A stretch of 64,000 nucleotides of DNA, taken from the NCBI RefSeq assembly GCF_001463745.1, contig NZ_BBWJ01000010.1, positions 37,595 to 101,594 on the forward strand, given 5' to 3'. The position numbers were made by a program, and so were the translations under genes. Source of the stretch: Aureimonas sp. AU22 (lineage in GTDB: Bacteria > Pseudomonadota > Alphaproteobacteria > Rhizobiales > Rhizobiaceae). The notes beneath the pieces are model-generated. The model was not told the DNA's origin and made no database searches. It saw only the letters and a list, made by a program, of their open reading frames with translations. Of the stretch, positions 54,029 to 64,000 are shown piece after piece; position 1 is the stretch's first letter, and every line of letters starts with the position of its first letter.

Positions 54029-55090
54029 TTACGCCACCCAGCGCCGGCCTGCGGTCTCGAGGCCGTAGAAGCGGGGCGTGCGGGCGAAGGCGGCGAGGCC
54101 CGCGAGGGCGGCGAGCGGCTGCGTGATGACGAAGAGCGGGATGTCGCGCAGGAGCGCCTCGTGAGGCGCCTTGTCCTCGAAGGCGGCGCGCATCTCGGCA
54201 GCCTTGATGACGGGGATGATGCGCTGGAAGATGCCGCCGGCGATATAGACGCCGCCGCGCGCCATGAAGAGGAGCGCGAGGTCGCCGGCAAGGCGCCCGA
54301 GATACACGGCGAAGAGCTGGACGGCCTCCGTGGACTGCGGGTCGCGGGCGTTGAGCGCGGCTTCGGTGACGGCGGCGGGATCGGCATGGATCGGCGCGAC
54401 GCCCTCGACGGCGCAGAGGGCGCGGTAGAGGTTGACGAGCCCGCGCCCGCACAGGATCTGCTCGCCCGAGACGCGCCCGCCGATCGTGTCGAGATGCGGC
54501 CAGATGGCAGCGTCGCGCGCCGTGCGGGGGCCGAGATCGACATGGCCGCCCTCGCCGGCGACGGGGATCCACATCTTGCGCGCCCGCACGAGGCCGGCGA
54601 CCCCGAGGCCCGTGCCGGGTCCGACCACGACGCGGCTCGCCCCTTCGCGAACGGTGCCGCCGCCGATGCTCTCGCGTCCGCTTTCCGGCAGCGCGGAGAC
54701 GGCGAGCGCCTGCGCCTCGAAGTCGTTGAGGACGATGACCTCCTCGAAGCCGAGGCCGTCGATCAGGGTGCGCGGACGCACGACCCAGGGGGAGTTGGTG
54801 AGGTCGATCTCGTCGCCGTCCACGGGACCGGCGATCGCCAGGACCGCGGTCGCGGGGCGGATGGAGGTCTTGTCGAGGACGGCGGCTTGGATGGCGTCGT
54901 CGATGTTGGGGAAGTCGGCCGTCTGGACGACCGGAAAGGTCTTGGGATCGGCGAAGGCGTCGACGAGCAGGGCGAAGCGGGCGTTGGTGCCGCCGATGTC
55001 CCCGACCAGGATGGGAAACTTCAGAACGTCGGTGGTGTCGGCGACATGGACCATTGGGGCACCCATCACATCGTTTGAAGATCGGGCCAT
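54029..55090 (-). CDS. glk: Glucokinase
   Basis: This 353-residue enzyme phosphorylates glucose with ATP. It has the phosphate-binding [17 protein letters not shown], the catalytic [11 protein letters not shown] and the glucose-binding [11 protein letters not shown]. The protein is proteobacterial Glk type without a zinc-binding ROK motif. The start may be 55090 or 55066; both give the family opening. It is followed by the palindrome array. Confidence 0.93.
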   Translation of the reverse strand: MARSSNDVMGAPMVHVADTTDVLKFPILVGDIGGTNARFALLVDAFADPKTFPVVQTADFPNIDDAIQAAVLDKTSIRPATAVLAIAGPVDGDEIDLTNSPWVVRPRTLIDGLGFEEVIVLNDFEAQALAVSALPESGRESIGGGTVREGASRVVVGPGTGLGVAGLVRARKMWIPVAGEGGHVDLGPRTARDAAIWPHLDTIGGRVSGEQILCGRGLVNLYRALCAVEGVAPIHADPAAVTEAALNARDPQSTEAVQLFAVYLGRLAGDLALLFMARGGVYIAGGIFQRIIPVIKAAEMRAAFEDKAPHEALLRDIPLFVITQPLAALAGLAAFARTPRFYGLETAGRRWVA

Positions 55091-55151
55091 ACCATCGCCC
55101 CCTATCGGGCAAAAGACGCCGGGCGCCATTTGCCCGACAGGGATCGATCGC

Positions 55152-56243
55152 TCAGCCGTTGGGGCGCAAACGAGGCATCGGCAGCCGTCCGCGCGGAATC
55201 GGCGCGGGCGGCACCGGGGCCGCCAGCGCAGGCCGAGCGGGGACGGCAGGCTCGGGAGCGAGGGCGATGGGCGCCCCCGTGTCGAAATCGTCCGACATCG
55301 CTGTTGCGACGGGCGCCGCGGCCGGCGTGGCACGAGCGGGAGCGGCTACGCGCGCGCCCGCCGCGTCCGGCTGCTTCAGCACCGCGGCGCAGGCGCGCGG
55401 CAGGGCGGACAGGAAGATCGGGGGCGGCTTCTTGTAGGGCTTGGCGCTGGGCTTGGGCGGCTGAAGCGCCACGTCGAACCAATAGTCGAGCTTGTCGCAG
55501 CCGTCGCCTTCGCCCGTAGATTCCTGCGGCTTGCAGTTCGGCGAGCCGGGCTGGCAGACCATGCGGACGTGGAAATGGTAGTCGTGGCCGTACATCGGCC
55601 TGACCTTGTTCAGCCAGGCGCGATCGCGCCCCGCCGTCTTGCAGAGCTTCTCCTTGATGCCGGGATGGACGAAGATGCGCTCGACCTCCGGCTCCTCAGC
55701 GGCGGTGCGCAGGAGTTTCAGCATCTCGGGCCGCCAGCGCCGTTCGTCGATATGGCGCGTGCGCTTGTCGATCACGGACGGCAGCGGCATGTTGTCCCGC
55801 TCGTCGTCGGTGAGGCGACGGTTCGGCATCTCGGTGAGGTAGATGTCGGCGTCGAGGCCGATCTGGTGCGAGGCGTGGCCATCCTTCATCGGGCCGCCGC
55901 GCGGCTGGGCCATGTCGCCGAACAGGAGGCCCCGCCAGTTGGCCTCGCGCCGGGCGTCGACCGACAGGCGCTGGAGAAGTGCGATCAGGGCGGGGTGGGC
56001 ATAGGCGCGATCGCGCGAGGGCTTCATCACCTGCCAGGTCGGGCCGTCCTTCGGCATCTCCATGCCGCCGGCGAGGCATCCCTTGGAATAGAAGCCGATG
56101 CTCTGCGGCGCGGCGGCCGACGGAAACTGCTTGGCGGAGAACAGGTCCTTGGCCGCCGGCTCGGCCCGTGCCGCACCGGTCAGCGCAAGGCCCAGCGCCA
56201 ACCCCAGCCCGAGCGCCATTCGCAGCCCCATCGATCCCACCAT
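55152..56243 (-). CDS. mepA: Penicillin-insensitive murein endopeptidase
   Basis: This 363-residue LAS-type metallopeptidase has a signal peptide (hydrophobic residues 6-24, cleavage near ARA before EPAAK), then the zinc motif [19 protein letters not shown] and YHFHVRMVC with the second His pair. It cleaves D-Ala-mDAP cross-links in the periplasm. The C-terminal 70 residues form a Pro/Ala-rich extension not found in Escherichia coli MepA. Cysteines are conserved for disulfides. Confidence 0.95.
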   Translation of the reverse strand: MVGSMGLRMALGLGLALGLALTGAARAEPAAKDLFSAKQFPSAAAPQSIGFYSKGCLAGGMEMPKDGPTWQVMKPSRDRAYAHPALIALLQRLSVDARREANWRGLLFGDMAQPRGGPMKDGHASHQIGLDADIYLTEMPNRRLTDDERDNMPLPSVIDKRTRHIDERRWRPEMLKLLRTAAEEPEVERIFVHPGIKEKLCKTAGRDRAWLNKVRPMYGHDYHFHVRMVCQPGSPNCKPQESTGEGDGCDKLDYWFDVALQPPKPSAKPYKKPPPIFLSALPRACAAVLKQPDAAGARVAAPARATPAAAPVATAMSDDFDTGAPIALAPEPAVPARPALAAPVPPAPIPRGRLPMPRLRPNG

Positions 56244-56334
56244 GCGCTCGGCCCTCCGTTCGGCTGCGATCAGCCCGACAGATCGGCCGAAACTAAGGCC
56301 GGCGGTTGGCCTGAAGCTTGCGCGGAGTTGGCGC

Positions 56335-57321
56335 TCAGACCGGAACCGCGGTTCCCGTCTCGGCCGATGCGTAAAAGGCGTCGATCACGCGCTGGTTGCG
56401 GACGGATTCCTCGAGCGTGAACAGGGTCTCGCCCGATCCGGCGACGGCGCGTGCGAACGCCTCCGCCTGCAGCCGGTACTGGTCGACGCCGCCGAAGCGG
56501 ACCGTCTCGGCGTGGCCGTGCGAGCGGTCGTGGCAATGCACGGCGGCGTGGCCGTAGAGCCCGGCATTGAACGGCGCGTCCACCTCGATGAAGCCGTCCG
56601 TGCCGTGAAACACCATGGTCTGTCGAGCCGCGAGCTGCGTGGCGACATAGAAGCTCAGGCGGAAACCCTCGAATTCCACCTCGCATTCGGCGAGGATGTC
56701 GGTGCCGAACCGTGCGTCGCGCTCGATGCGCGCACGAGCGGCCACCCCCTCCAGCCCGGTGACGAGGCGTGTCGCGACGACCGGATAGACGCCGATGTCG
56801 GGCAGCGCGCCGCCGCCGAGCTCGATCCGGTTGCGCATGTTGGCGGGGTCGTCGTTGAAATAGGAGAAGGCGCCCTGGACGAGCCGCAGCCGGCCGATGC
56901 GCCCGGCCTCGATCCATTCGCGGACCTTCGCCCATTGCGGGTGGTGGCGGACCATGAAGGCTTCCGCCACCGTGACGCCCGCGCGGTCGCGCGCCGCGAT
57001 CACGGGTGCGATGTCGGCGGCCTTCAGCGCCAGCGGCTTTTCCACCAGCACGTGCTTGCCGGCATCGGCCGCCTTAACCGCCCATTCCACGTGGGCGGCC
57101 GTCGGCAGCGGCACGTAGACCGCGTCGATGTCGGGGCTGGCGAGCAGCGCTTCGTAGGAGCCGAAGAAGCGCGGCGCGCCGAAGTGGCGGGCGAGGTCCC
57201 GCGCCCGCGTCTCGTCGCGGCTGGCGATGCCCTCGAGCACGCAGCCCTCCGCCTTCAGGAGGGCCGGTATGACGTGCTCGCGGGCGATCTTCGCCCCTGA
57301 CAGGATTCCCCAACGCAGCAT
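56335..57321 (-). CDS. Gfo/Idh/MocA-family oxidoreductase
   Basis: This 328-residue NAD(P)-dependent enzyme has a Rossmann domain starting MLRWGILSGAKIAREHVIPA and the EKP motif in HVLVEKPLALKA. The C-terminal beta domain is intact. The substrate is unknown, probably a sugar or sugar acid; it resembles glucose-fructose-oxidoreductase or xylose-dehydrogenase relatives. It lies between mepA and pheT on the same strand. Confidence 0.9.
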   Translation of the reverse strand: MLRWGILSGAKIAREHVIPALLKAEGCVLEGIASRDETRARDLARHFGAPRFFGSYEALLASPDIDAVYVPLPTAAHVEWAVKAADAGKHVLVEKPLALKAADIAPVIAARDRAGVTVAEAFMVRHHPQWAKVREWIEAGRIGRLRLVQGAFSYFNDDPANMRNRIELGGGALPDIGVYPVVATRLVTGLEGVAARARIERDARFGTDILAECEVEFEGFRLSFYVATQLAARQTMVFHGTDGFIEVDAPFNAGLYGHAAVHCHDRSHGHAETVRFGGVDQYRLQAEAFARAVAGSGETLFTLEESVRNQRVIDAFYASAETGTAVPV

Positions 57322-57348
57322 GACACCCCTCCCCTTATTCTTCGCCGC

Positions 57349-59763
57349 TTACGCGCGCAGTCGACCGCCGGTCGCCTTTTCGACGGCGGCCACGATCTTC
57401 TTCGAGGCGGCTTCCAGATCCTCGTCGGTCAGCGTCTTCTCGGCCGGCAGAAGCGTCACCTCGATCGCCACCGACTTGGCATTGTCCCCGAGCGCCGCCC
57501 CCTCGAACACGTCGAACAGGCGGACGTCGCCGATCAGCTTGCGGTCGGCCCCTTCGGCGGCGCGGATCAGCTTGATCGCTGGGACGTCGCGATCCACCAC
57601 GAAGGCGAAGTCGCGCCGCACCGGCTGGAAGGACGAAAGCTGCAGCACCGGCTTGGTGCGCGTGGCTTTCCGCTTGCCCTCGGGCGCCTCGTCCAGGAAC
57701 ACCTCGAAACCGGCCGCCGCGCCCGACACGCCGAGCGCCTTCAAGGCGCGCGGGTGGAACTCGCCGAACTCTGCGAGCACGGTCTTGGGACCGAGCTTGA
57801 TCTTCCCCGAGCGGCCCGGGTGGTACCAGGGGCTTGCGGGCGTCTCGAACTGCAGTCGCTCCACCGGGACGCCGACGGCTTCGAGAACCGCGAGTGCATC
57901 GGCCTTGGCGTCGAAGACGGTGACGCTTCCGGCGTTGCCGGCCCAGTCGCGCCCTGCGCCTGCATGCGTGGCGGTGCCCCGGCGCAGGCCCCCGGCGACG
58001 CGCCGCTGGCCGTCCGGCTCGTCCGATCGATAGATCGAGGCCACCTCGAAGAGCGCGAGATCACTGTTCCCGCGTTGCGCATTGCGCTGGGCCGCCTGGA
58101 GGAGGTTCGGCAGGAGCGAGGGGCGCATGTCCGACAGATCGGCCGCGATCGGGTTTTCGAGGCTGAGATGCGCCTCGCCGCCGCCGAAGGCCTTCGCGGC
58201 TTCCGCGGAGACGAAGGAATAGGTCACGGCCTCGGCGAGCCCGCGTGCGGCGAGCGTGCGGCGCGCGGCGCGGTCGCGGATCTGTCGCGGCGTGAGGATA
58301 CGGCCGTTGACGCCGGCAATGGCGGGCAGCGGCTGGGGTTCGATGTTGTCGACGCCCACGAGACGCATGACCTCCTCCACGAGGTCGGCCTTGCCTTCGA
58401 TGTCGGGCCGCCAGGAGGGCGCGACGACGGTGGCATGATCGCCGCGCTCGTCGACCGCGAAGCCGAGGCGCGTCAGAAGCTCGACCTGCGCGGCGGTCTC
58501 GACCTCGAGGCCCGTCAGGCGCTTGACCTCCGAGAAGGGGAAGCGGATCGGCTCGCGCGCTTCCACGCGGGCCGGCACGACGGTCGCCTCGCCGGGCGTT
58601 CCGCCGCACAGATCCAGCACCATGCGCGTGGCGAGTTCCATCCCCGGCTCCATGAAGGCCGGGTCGACGCCGCGCTCGAAGCGGTAGCGCGCGTCGGTGA
58701 TGATGCCCAAGGACCGGCCGGTGCGGGCGATCGCGATCGGCTCCCAGAGCGCCGATTCGATCAGAACGTCCGTGGTGCCTTCGTCACAGCCCGAATGCTC
58801 GCCGCCCATGATGCCGGCGATGGATTCCGGTCCGTTGCGGTCGGCGATGACGCAGACCTTCGGGTTCAGCGCGTGGGCGCGCCCGTCGAGGCCGAGGATC
58901 TCCTCGCCGTCCCGTGCCTGGCGCACCACGAGGTCACCCGACACCTTGGCGGCGTCGAAGACGTGGAGCGGGCGGCCGCGGTCGAAGGTGACGTAGTTGG
59001 TGATGTCGACGAGGGCGTTGATCGGTCGAAGCCCGATCGCCTTCAGCCGCTTCTGCATCCAGTCCGGCGACGGGCCGTTCCGGACGCCCGACACGCGGCG
59101 CAGCGCGAAGCCGAGGCAGGTGGCGCTCTCGACCTCGACGGCCACCGGGCAAGGCCCCTGCCCCGCGATCGGCTCCACCGCGCCGCCCTTCAGCGTGCCG
59201 AGGCCGGAGGCGGCGAGATCGCGCGCGATGCCGTGGACGCTCGTGGCGTCCGGCCGGTTCGGCGTCAGGTTGATCTCGATCACGGGATCGGCGAGGCCGG
59301 CGTAGTCGGCGAACGCCGTGCCGACCGGCGCATCGGCGGCCAGGTCGATGATGCCGTTGTGCTCGTCCGACAGCTCCAGTTCGCGCTCCGAACACATCAT
59401 GCCGAAGCTCTCGACGCCGCGGATCTTGCCGATGCCGAGGGTCACATCGAGGCCGGGCACGTAGGTGCCGGGCAGGCCGAGGACGCCGACGAGCCCGGCG
59501 CGTGCGTTCGGCGCGCCGCAGACGACCTGCAACGGTTTGCCGTCGTTGACGCCGGGACCCGCATCGACGGTCAGCACCTGCAGCTTGTCGGCGTCGGGGT
59601 GGCGGCGCGCGTCGAGGACGCGGGCGATGGTGAAGGCGCGCATGGCCGCCTTGTCGTCGAGCGATTCCACCTCGAGGCCGATCGCGGTGAGGCGGTCAGC
59701 GATCTCGGCCAGCGTGGAATCGGTGTCGAGGTGATCCTTCAGCCAGGACAGGGTGAACTTCAT
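57349..59763 (-). CDS. pheT: Phenylalanine-tRNA ligase beta subunit
   Basis: The 804-residue subunit has the N-terminal tRNA-binding domain (about 39-150), the B3/B4 editing domain, the B5 domain and the C-terminal anticodon-binding FDX-ACB domain ending in [14 protein letters not shown]. It joins the PheS subunit in an alpha2-beta2 enzyme. The two genes are not adjacent here: a glycosyltransferase and a small membrane protein lie between them. Confidence 0.97.
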   Translation of the reverse strand: MKFTLSWLKDHLDTDSTLAEIADRLTAIGLEVESLDDKAAMRAFTIARVLDARRHPDADKLQVLTVDAGPGVNDGKPLQVVCGAPNARAGLVGVLGLPGTYVPGLDVTLGIGKIRGVESFGMMCSERELELSDEHNGIIDLAADAPVGTAFADYAGLADPVIEINLTPNRPDATSVHGIARDLAASGLGTLKGGAVEPIAGQGPCPVAVEVESATCLGFALRRVSGVRNGPSPDWMQKRLKAIGLRPINALVDITNYVTFDRGRPLHVFDAAKVSGDLVVRQARDGEEILGLDGRAHALNPKVCVIADRNGPESIAGIMGGEHSGCDEGTTDVLIESALWEPIAIARTGRSLGIITDARYRFERGVDPAFMEPGMELATRMVLDLCGGTPGEATVVPARVEAREPIRFPFSEVKRLTGLEVETAAQVELLTRLGFAVDERGDHATVVAPSWRPDIEGKADLVEEVMRLVGVDNIEPQPLPAIAGVNGRILTPRQIRDRAARRTLAARGLAEAVTYSFVSAEAAKAFGGGEAHLSLENPIAADLSDMRPSLLPNLLQAAQRNAQRGNSDLALFEVASIYRSDEPDGQRRVAGGLRRGTATHAGAGRDWAGNAGSVTVFDAKADALAVLEAVGVPVERLQFETPASPWYHPGRSGKIKLGPKTVLAEFGEFHPRALKALGVSGAAAGFEVFLDEAPEGKRKATRTKPVLQLSSFQPVRRDFAFVVDRDVPAIKLIRAAEGADRKLIGDVRLFDVFEGAALGDNAKSVAIEVTLLPAEKTLTDEDLEAASKKIVAAVEKATGGRLRA

Positions 59764-59818
59764 GATGGCGAACTCGAAAGGAGACGTCGCGCGGCGGGCG
59801 CGATCGGAAGCGGATGGG

Positions 59819-60217
59819 TCAGGGTCGGTCGGACAGGCGCTCGGCCGCCGCCCGCACCCGGCCGTCGGCGTGGATGAAGCGGTAGACGGACAGGGCTGTC
59901 AGCGCGAAAACGAGGGCGACGAGGAGGATGGTGGCCCAGGTCAGCGTGCCGTCGAAGGCGAAGCGGATCAGGATGCCGGGAAACAGGATGCCGAAGGCGA
60001 GCGAAGCGAGCGCCGCCGGCGTCTTCGGCAGGTAGGCGTAGAGGACGGCGAACACGGCGACCGTGACGAGCGCCACCATCCAGGGTCCTATCGACGCCAG
60101 CGAGACCTGGAGATCGACGCCGGCGAAGATCCACGCGAAGAGGCCGGCGACGAGCGTCGCGATCACCGCACCGGCGAGAACTGCGATCGCGTCCAGCACT
60201 ACGCTCCTGGCAGTCAT
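59819..60217 (-). CDS. Small integral membrane protein of unknown function
   Basis: This 132-residue protein has four hydrophobic segments (about residues 7-29, 36-58, 62-85 and 90-110) and a short charged tail. I do not recognise a family. It sits between the glycosyltransferase and pheT on the same strand. The ATG at 60217 begins [17 protein letters not shown]. Confidence 0.65.
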   Translation of the reverse strand: MTARSVVLDAIAVLAGAVIATLVAGLFAWIFAGVDLQVSLASIGPWMVALVTVAVFAVLYAYLPKTPAALASLAFGILFPGILIRFAFDGTLTWATILLVALVFALTALSVYRFIHADGRVRAAAERLSDRP

Positions 60218-60275
60218 GCACGGCCCCTTCGCTTCGATCCGATGGGCCGCTTGATGCCCGGCTTCCGACGCGGCG

Positions 60276-61313
60276 TCAAACCGCGCCCCGCGCAAGATCG
60301 GTCATGAAGCCGCGCCGGACGAGTTCTTGCGTCGCCCCGACCGGCAGGGACCCCTCGTAGGCGAGGTCGAGGTCCGCCCCGAAGACCCCCGACTCGACGA
60401 TCCGCCGGTAGAAGGCCGAGCCGCCGAAATGGGCACCCTCCGCAACGAAGGCGCGGAACTCCCCGAGCGAGGCGGCCGAGAACTTGAAATGGAGCAGTGC
60501 GCAGGTCGGAACGGCGAAGTTGCGGGCAAGCGGCAACGGCGCGTGATGCGTGCCGCCGGAAAATTGCGTCGCCTCGTCCACGAAGATCACCGGAAACTTC
60601 GACAGGCGGTTCTCGCCGCCGAACAGGCGCGTGCGCGGCCCGCCCCAGATCGAGGTGCCGATCCGCTCGCGCGAGATCCGGTAGCCCTCGCCGTCGATCA
60701 GCGGCGAGACGGCCAGCGGATGCTGCCCGGGGTGCAGAACCGCCGCGCCGAGGGCTCCCCGCGGATACAGGTCGAGCATGGGCCCGAGCGAGCGGCGAAG
60801 GCCGGCGCGTTCGAGATCGGCGACGAAGGCGGCAAGAGGCCGCGTCTCGCTGTCGGGATAGAGCAGGAACTCGTCGGCATCCACCGAAACGTACCAGCGG
60901 TTGCGGCCGTATCGCGCCACGAGGGCGTCGCGCCAGCCCATGCTGCCGCCCACCTCGCGGAAGCTTAACTGCGACTCGAAGCGGTCGACATCGGGCGCGG
61001 CGTCGAGAAGCTCGCGCGTGCCGTCGTCGGAACGGTCGTCCACCACCGCAAAACGCGCGATCCCGAGCCTGCGGTAATGCTCGAGGAAGGCCGGCAGATA
61101 GGGCGCCGCGTTGCGCATGACGCACACGAGCACGATCGCATCCGGCGCGACCGCGACGGGCGCGGCCCCTGCCGGCCGGAGGGTCGGCAAGGGGCGCGCC
61201 CGTCGGCGAAAGCGTCGCTCGCGCCATAGAAGACCCAGGCGCTCGGCGAAGGACGGCCGCGCGAGGCGTCGCAGAACGGCCTCGTCCGTCGAGGGGAAGG
61301 CGGCTTCCCTCAC
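60276..61313 (-). CDS. Family 2-type glycosyltransferase
   Basis: This 345-residue protein has a GT-A fold: VAPDAIVLVCVMRNAAPYLP at the nucleotide-binding start, FAVVDDRSDDGTRELLD and the DxD-like SVDADEFLLYPD. It is related to the Glyco_tranf_2_4 group, which builds surface polysaccharides or glycolipids. It starts with GTG and lies only 12 bases after pheS, without a clear ribosome-binding site. The acceptor is unknown. Confidence 0.8.
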   Translation of the reverse strand: MREAAFPSTDEAVLRRLARPSFAERLGLLWRERRFRRRARPLPTLRPAGAAPVAVAPDAIVLVCVMRNAAPYLPAFLEHYRRLGIARFAVVDDRSDDGTRELLDAAPDVDRFESQLSFREVGGSMGWRDALVARYGRNRWYVSVDADEFLLYPDSETRPLAAFVADLERAGLRRSLGPMLDLYPRGALGAAVLHPGQHPLAVSPLIDGEGYRISRERIGTSIWGGPRTRLFGGENRLSKFPVIFVDEATQFSGGTHHAPLPLARNFAVPTCALLHFKFSAASLGEFRAFVAEGAHFGGSAFYRRIVESGVFGADLDLAYEGSLPVGATQELVRRGFMTDLARGAV

Positions 61314-61325
61314 GAGGGTAACGCC

Positions 61326-62408
61326 CTATTGGCTCAGGCCACCGAACAGGGTCGGCATGTCGAGCGGGCGGAACCCGTAGTGCTCGACCCAGCGGATGTC
61401 GGCGTCGAAGAAGGCCCTGAGATCCGGCATGCCGTATTTCAGCATGGCGATGCGGTCGATGCCCATGCCCCAGGCGAAGCCCTGATACTCGTCGGGATCG
61501 AGCCCGACGCCGCGCAGGACGTTGGGATGGACCATCCCGCAGCCGAGGATCTCCATCCAGTCGGTGCCCTCGCCGAAGCGCACTTCCGAGCCGGAGCGGT
61601 CGCACTGGATGTCGACCTCCATGGAAGGCTCGGTGAACGGAAAGAAGCTCGGCCGGAAGCGCATGTTCAGGGACGGCACTTCGAAGAACGCCTTGCAGAA
61701 CTCCGTCAGGACCCACTTCATGTTGGCGATGTTGGCGGACTTGTCGATGACGAGCCCCTCCACCTGGTGAAACATCGGCGTGTGGGTCGCGTCCGAATCC
61801 TGCCGGTAGGTCTTGCCGGGAATGACGATGCGGATCGGCGGCTTCTGCGTCTCCATCGTGCGGATCTGCACGGGCGAGGTGTGGGTGCGCAGAAGCTTGC
61901 GCTCCGCCCCGTCCTTCGCCTTGAGGAAGAACGTGTCGTGCATCTCGCGCGCCGGGTGGCCTTCGGGGAAGTTCAGCGCGGTGAAGTTGTAGCGGTCGGT
62001 CTCGATGTCCGGCCCCTCGGCCACCGAGAAGCCCATGTCGGCGAAGATCGCGGTGATCTCGTCGACCACCTGGGAGATGGGGTGGATGCGCCCGCGCGCC
62101 ACGGGCGAGGGACGAACGGGCAACGTCACGTCGAGCGTTTCGGCGGCAAGGCGGGCCTCGATGGCCGCGTCCGCCAGCCGCTCGCGCTTCGTCGACAGCG
62201 CCTCCTGCACGCGGTCGCGCAGGCCGTTCAGCTTCGGCCCGAACTCCCGCCGCTCCTCGGCGTCCATCTTGCCGAGGCCTTTCAGGAGTTCGGAAATCTC
62301 GCCCTTCTTGCCCAGCGCCGCAAGGCGCACGGCCTCGAGCGATGCCTCGTCGGCGGCGGCTTCCACGTCCTGGAGATAGCGGGCTTCGATCGCGGACAGG
62401 TCCGTCAC
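61326..62408 (-). CDS. pheS: Phenylalanine-tRNA ligase alpha subunit
   Basis: This 360-residue subunit has the N-terminal coiled coil (about 1-90) and the class II catalytic core: motif 2 at [15 protein letters not shown] and motif 3 at [16 protein letters not shown] sequence ([15 protein letters not shown]). It activates phenylalanine. It is separated from the rplT terminator by about 145 bp, so it probably has its own promoter. Confidence 0.97.
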   Translation of the reverse strand: MTDLSAIEARYLQDVEAAADEASLEAVRLAALGKKGEISELLKGLGKMDAEERREFGPKLNGLRDRVQEALSTKRERLADAAIEARLAAETLDVTLPVRPSPVARGRIHPISQVVDEITAIFADMGFSVAEGPDIETDRYNFTALNFPEGHPAREMHDTFFLKAKDGAERKLLRTHTSPVQIRTMETQKPPIRIVIPGKTYRQDSDATHTPMFHQVEGLVIDKSANIANMKWVLTEFCKAFFEVPSLNMRFRPSFFPFTEPSMEVDIQCDRSGSEVRFGEGTDWMEILGCGMVHPNVLRGVGLDPDEYQGFAWGMGIDRIAMLKYGMPDLRAFFDADIRWVEHYGFRPLDMPTLFGGLSQ

Positions 62409-62554
62409 GGCAGGTCCTCACGGGCAGGCGGCAGGATGCCGGCGGGACAGTTCCGTCCGGCGGCGCCTTCCTAGCCGCTCGCCGCCCGCAAGGAAAGGCG
62501 CGGACGACAAGGATGCGGTTTCCAGCGCAAAAGAGCGGCAAGCGCCCGATACGA

Positions 62555-62587
62555 AAAGGCCCGCGACGGTGTCCGTCGCGGGCCTTT
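62555..62587 (-). terminator. Intrinsic terminator after rplT
   Basis: AAAGGCCCGCGACGG (62555-62569) and CCGTCGCGGGCCTTT (62573-62587) are perfect 15-bp arms around a 3-base loop. On the minus strand the stem is followed by TTTT and CG. It is the clearest Rho-independent terminator in the window. Confidence 0.9.
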
Positions 62588-62614
62588 GGAATACTAAGGT
62601 CGCAGGCGCTGCCT

Positions 62615-63031
62615 TCAGGCGGCCTGCTTCTCGCCGACGGCGCGGGCATAGGCCGTGTCGCTGTCGTCCTTGATGTAGGCGAGAGCGGTCTTGGCCTGGC
62701 CCACGAGGGCGGCGAAGGCCTCCGGCTCGTGGATCGCGATGTCCGACAGAACCTTGCGGTCCACCTCGATGCCGGCCTTGTTCAGGCCGTCGATGAAGCG
62801 GGCATAGGTCAGGCCGTGCTCGCGCACGCCGGCGTTGATGCGCTGGATCCACAGGGCGCGGAAGTTGCGCTTCTTGACGCGGCGGTCGCGCGTGGCGAAC
62901 TGCTTGGAACGATCGACCGCAGCCTTCGCGGCGCGGATCGTGTTCTTGCGACGGCCGTAGAAGCCCTTGGCGGCCTTCAGGACCTTCTTGTGCTTGGCGT
63001 GGGACGTAACGCCCCGCTTGACGCGTGCCAT
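62615..63031 (-). CDS. rplT: Large-subunit ribosomal protein L20
   Basis: This 138-residue basic protein begins [20 protein letters not shown] and has the L20 core [20 protein letters not shown]. It binds 23S rRNA early in assembly. The extra C-terminal tail of about 20 residues is usual in alphaproteobacteria. It follows rpmI by 38 bases and ends before the terminator. Confidence 0.98.
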   Translation of the reverse strand: MARVKRGVTSHAKHKKVLKAAKGFYGRRKNTIRAAKAAVDRSKQFATRDRRVKKRNFRALWIQRINAGVREHGLTYARFIDGLNKAGIEVDRKVLSDIAIHEPEAFAALVGQAKTALAYIKDDSDTAYARAVGEKQAA

Positions 63032-63069
63032 GATCTTATCTCCTTGAAATCTTTAAGGCCCGACCGCGT

Positions 63070-63270
63070 TCAGCGGTTGTAGGGCATGTAGACCTTGACG
63101 ATCTTGGCATCCGCTTCGCTGAGGATCATCGATCCGCGCGCGTTGCGAATGAAGTCGTTGGAGCGCTTGATCATGCCATGGCGCTTGCCGGCGGCACCCG
63201 CCTTGACCTTGCCACCGGCGGTCATGCGGAACCGCTTCTTGGCGGCCGACTTGGTCTTCATCTTGGGCAT
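63070..63270 (-). CDS. rpmI: Large-subunit ribosomal protein L35
   Basis: This 66-residue protein begins [20 protein letters not shown] and contains the L35 core [20 protein letters not shown]. It is co-transcribed with rplT. The infC gene that often precedes it is absent here; a promoter and a 146-base structured leader lie directly upstream instead. Confidence 0.98.
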   Translation of the reverse strand: MPKMKTKSAAKKRFRMTAGGKVKAGAAGKRHGMIKRSNDFIRNARGSMILSEADAKIVKVYMPYNR

Positions 63271-63334
63271 TTTGCTCTCCTCGATCGGAAAATCGCGCCC
63301 CGCATCGATCGGCCCGAAGACCAGAGCGAATCAA

Positions 63335-63402
63335 ATCCTGAACCAGGATCGGGGGACCACGACAGCATCAGAACCGGCACGGCATGCCCTGCCGGCCGGT
63401 TC
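63335..63402 (-). promoter_or_regulatory. Two hairpins in the rpmI leader
   Basis: On the mRNA strand a long stem with GAACCGG/CCGGTTC ends (63371-63402) is followed by ATCCTG-N3-CAGGAT (63335-63349) and then TTTGATT. The second looks like a small attenuator stem. Ribosomal-protein leaders often bind L20 for feedback, but no known motif was matched. Confidence 0.35.
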
Positions 63403-63416
63403 GCGTGAACGGGCGG

Positions 63417-63445
63417 CTTATACAGATCGGAAAGGCTGGACGCAA
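63417..63445 (-). promoter_or_regulatory. Sigma-70-type promoter for rpmI-rplT
   Basis: On the minus strand TTGCGT (63440-63445) and TATAAG (63417-63422) are spaced by exactly 17 bases. They match the -35 and -10 consensus at 4/6 and 5/6. The start codon of rpmI is 146 bases downstream of the -10. Confidence 0.65.
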
Positions 63446-63541
63446 GACGGGGCCGTTTGCCGCCAAATTTCCACTGCCAGTTGATCCTTTGCAGAGATTT
63501 GCGCGCGATACTTTGCATAGCCTCACTCTCGCTGTCCCGCC

Positions 63542-64000
63542 ATGACCCACACACCCTGCCCTGCCGGACATCAAGCGTCCCTCGCCCTTCGACTGAGCGA
63601 GGCCGCGCTCGAGTCCTCCGGCTGGCACGCCGTCGCCGAGGCGCTTCAGGCGGAGGCGGGTCCCGGCTTCGCGCTGCGGTTCCAGGCCGAGGGGACGACG
63701 GGCGGCGCCTCTCCAACGGGCAGCACCGGCCGTGCCGTGCTTCGCGTGACGGGCCTTGGAACCTGGATCGTGGACCTGCCCGACGGCCCCGGCGGCGCGC
63801 TCGCCCTGGCGGTGCCGCTTCGGGAATCCCTGGCGCTCGCCCTGCGCCTTCGCGAAGGCTTGCCGCCGAGCCGCGCGGAACTCGAGGCGGTGCTGGATCC
63901 CCTTCCCTATGCGGCCGTCCTCCTGGACGACGAAGGGCGCCTTCTGTTTGCCAATGCGGCGGGCGAGGACGTCCTCGCCAGTCGCCGCCTCATACGCCCC
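63542..64000 (+). CDS. PAS-domain protein, N-terminal part (possible LuxR-type regulator; cut by window edge)
   Basis: An open frame runs from the ATG at 63542 to the right edge with no stop (153 codons). It opens MTHTPCPAGHQASLALRLSE and, near the end, shows a PAS start, LDPLPYAAVLLDDEGRLLFA followed by NAAGEDVLAS. Such layouts often continue into a LuxR-type HTH, but that part is outside the window, so a sensor kinase is equally possible. It is divergent from rpmI. Confidence 0.7.
   Translation, partial: MTHTPCPAGHQASLALRLSEAALESSGWHAVAEALQAEAGPGFALRFQAEGTTGGASPTGSTGRAVLRVTGLGTWIVDLPDGPGGALALAVPLRESLALALRLREGLPPSRAELEAVLDPLPYAAVLLDDEGRLLFANAAGEDVLASRRLIRP

Overview
The window is GC-rich, densely coded DNA from the chromosome of an alphaproteobacterium. 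The gene content (gshB, nth, DUF2244, tex, dapB, gpmA, cysTWA with a sulfate-binding protein, pheS/pheT, rpmI-rplT, many GntR/FCD regulators, TctCBA and dipeptide-type transporters) fits the order Hyphomicrobiales (Rhizobiales). Aurantimonadaceae (Aureimonas or Aurantimonas) is my best guess, but it is inference and was not tested. No tRNA, rRNA, CRISPR array or intact mobile element was seen.

Layout. 1-4284: glutathione synthetase (cut by the window edge), an EI24/CysZ-like membrane protein, and a repair cluster of two endonuclease III paralogues around an AraC-MGMT fusion. 4281-4667: a 387-bp deletion relic of an IS5-type element. 4837-10976: a catabolic island with a GntR/FCD regulator, a DHDPS-superfamily enzyme, a tripartite tricarboxylate transporter (tctCBA) and a Gfo/Idh/MocA oxidoreductase. 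11013-15254: a broken LysR gene and three poorly known proteins (two exported or membrane, one ankyrin). 15469-22320: a second GntR/FCD regulator, 5-dehydro-4-deoxyglucarate dehydratase and a complete dipeptide-type ABC importer. 22704-31957: a soluble chemoreceptor, an HxlR/SDR divergent pair with a MarR fragment beside it, a fused aconitase X, a LysR regulator, an SDR lacking its catalytic residues, a DMT exporter and an aldo/keto reductase. 32184-36467: a PhoA-type alkaline phosphatase behind a Pho-box-like site, then a three-gene ABC system with a histidine-rich permease loop. 36631-40609: a small acidic protein, an SNase-like protein, an SMR exporter and Tex. 40792-45441: a GST and a trans-4-hydroxyproline catabolic operon with its GntR regulator. 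45511-50281: a DUF7002-like protein and the sulfate ABC importer. 50453-64000: housekeeping genes (gpmA, dapB, an MsbA-like exporter, glk, mepA, pheST with two genes between them, rplT, rpmI) and the start of a PAS-domain protein.

How it fits together. Three DHDPS-superfamily enzymes each sit beside a GntR/FCD regulator. Two of them, the KdgD-like and the hydroxyproline-pathway enzymes, should both yield 2-oxoglutarate semialdehyde, but no dehydrogenase for it lies in the window. Regulatory sites can be read for several units: a 12-bp inverted repeat before kdgD with an 11/12 match before its regulator, TTGTAAGACAA before tctC, TTGTCGACAA before the hydroxyproline operon, ATATCTAG repeats between hxlR and its SDR, and a Pho box before the phosphatase. 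All three junctions between a binding-protein gene and the permease that follows it carry a GC-rich hairpin.

The least explained items are the histidine-rich FtsX-type ABC system (34018-36467), the dense palindrome array between glk and the MsbA-like gene (53821-54021), the SDR with SxxxR in place of YxxxK, and the DUF7002-like protein.
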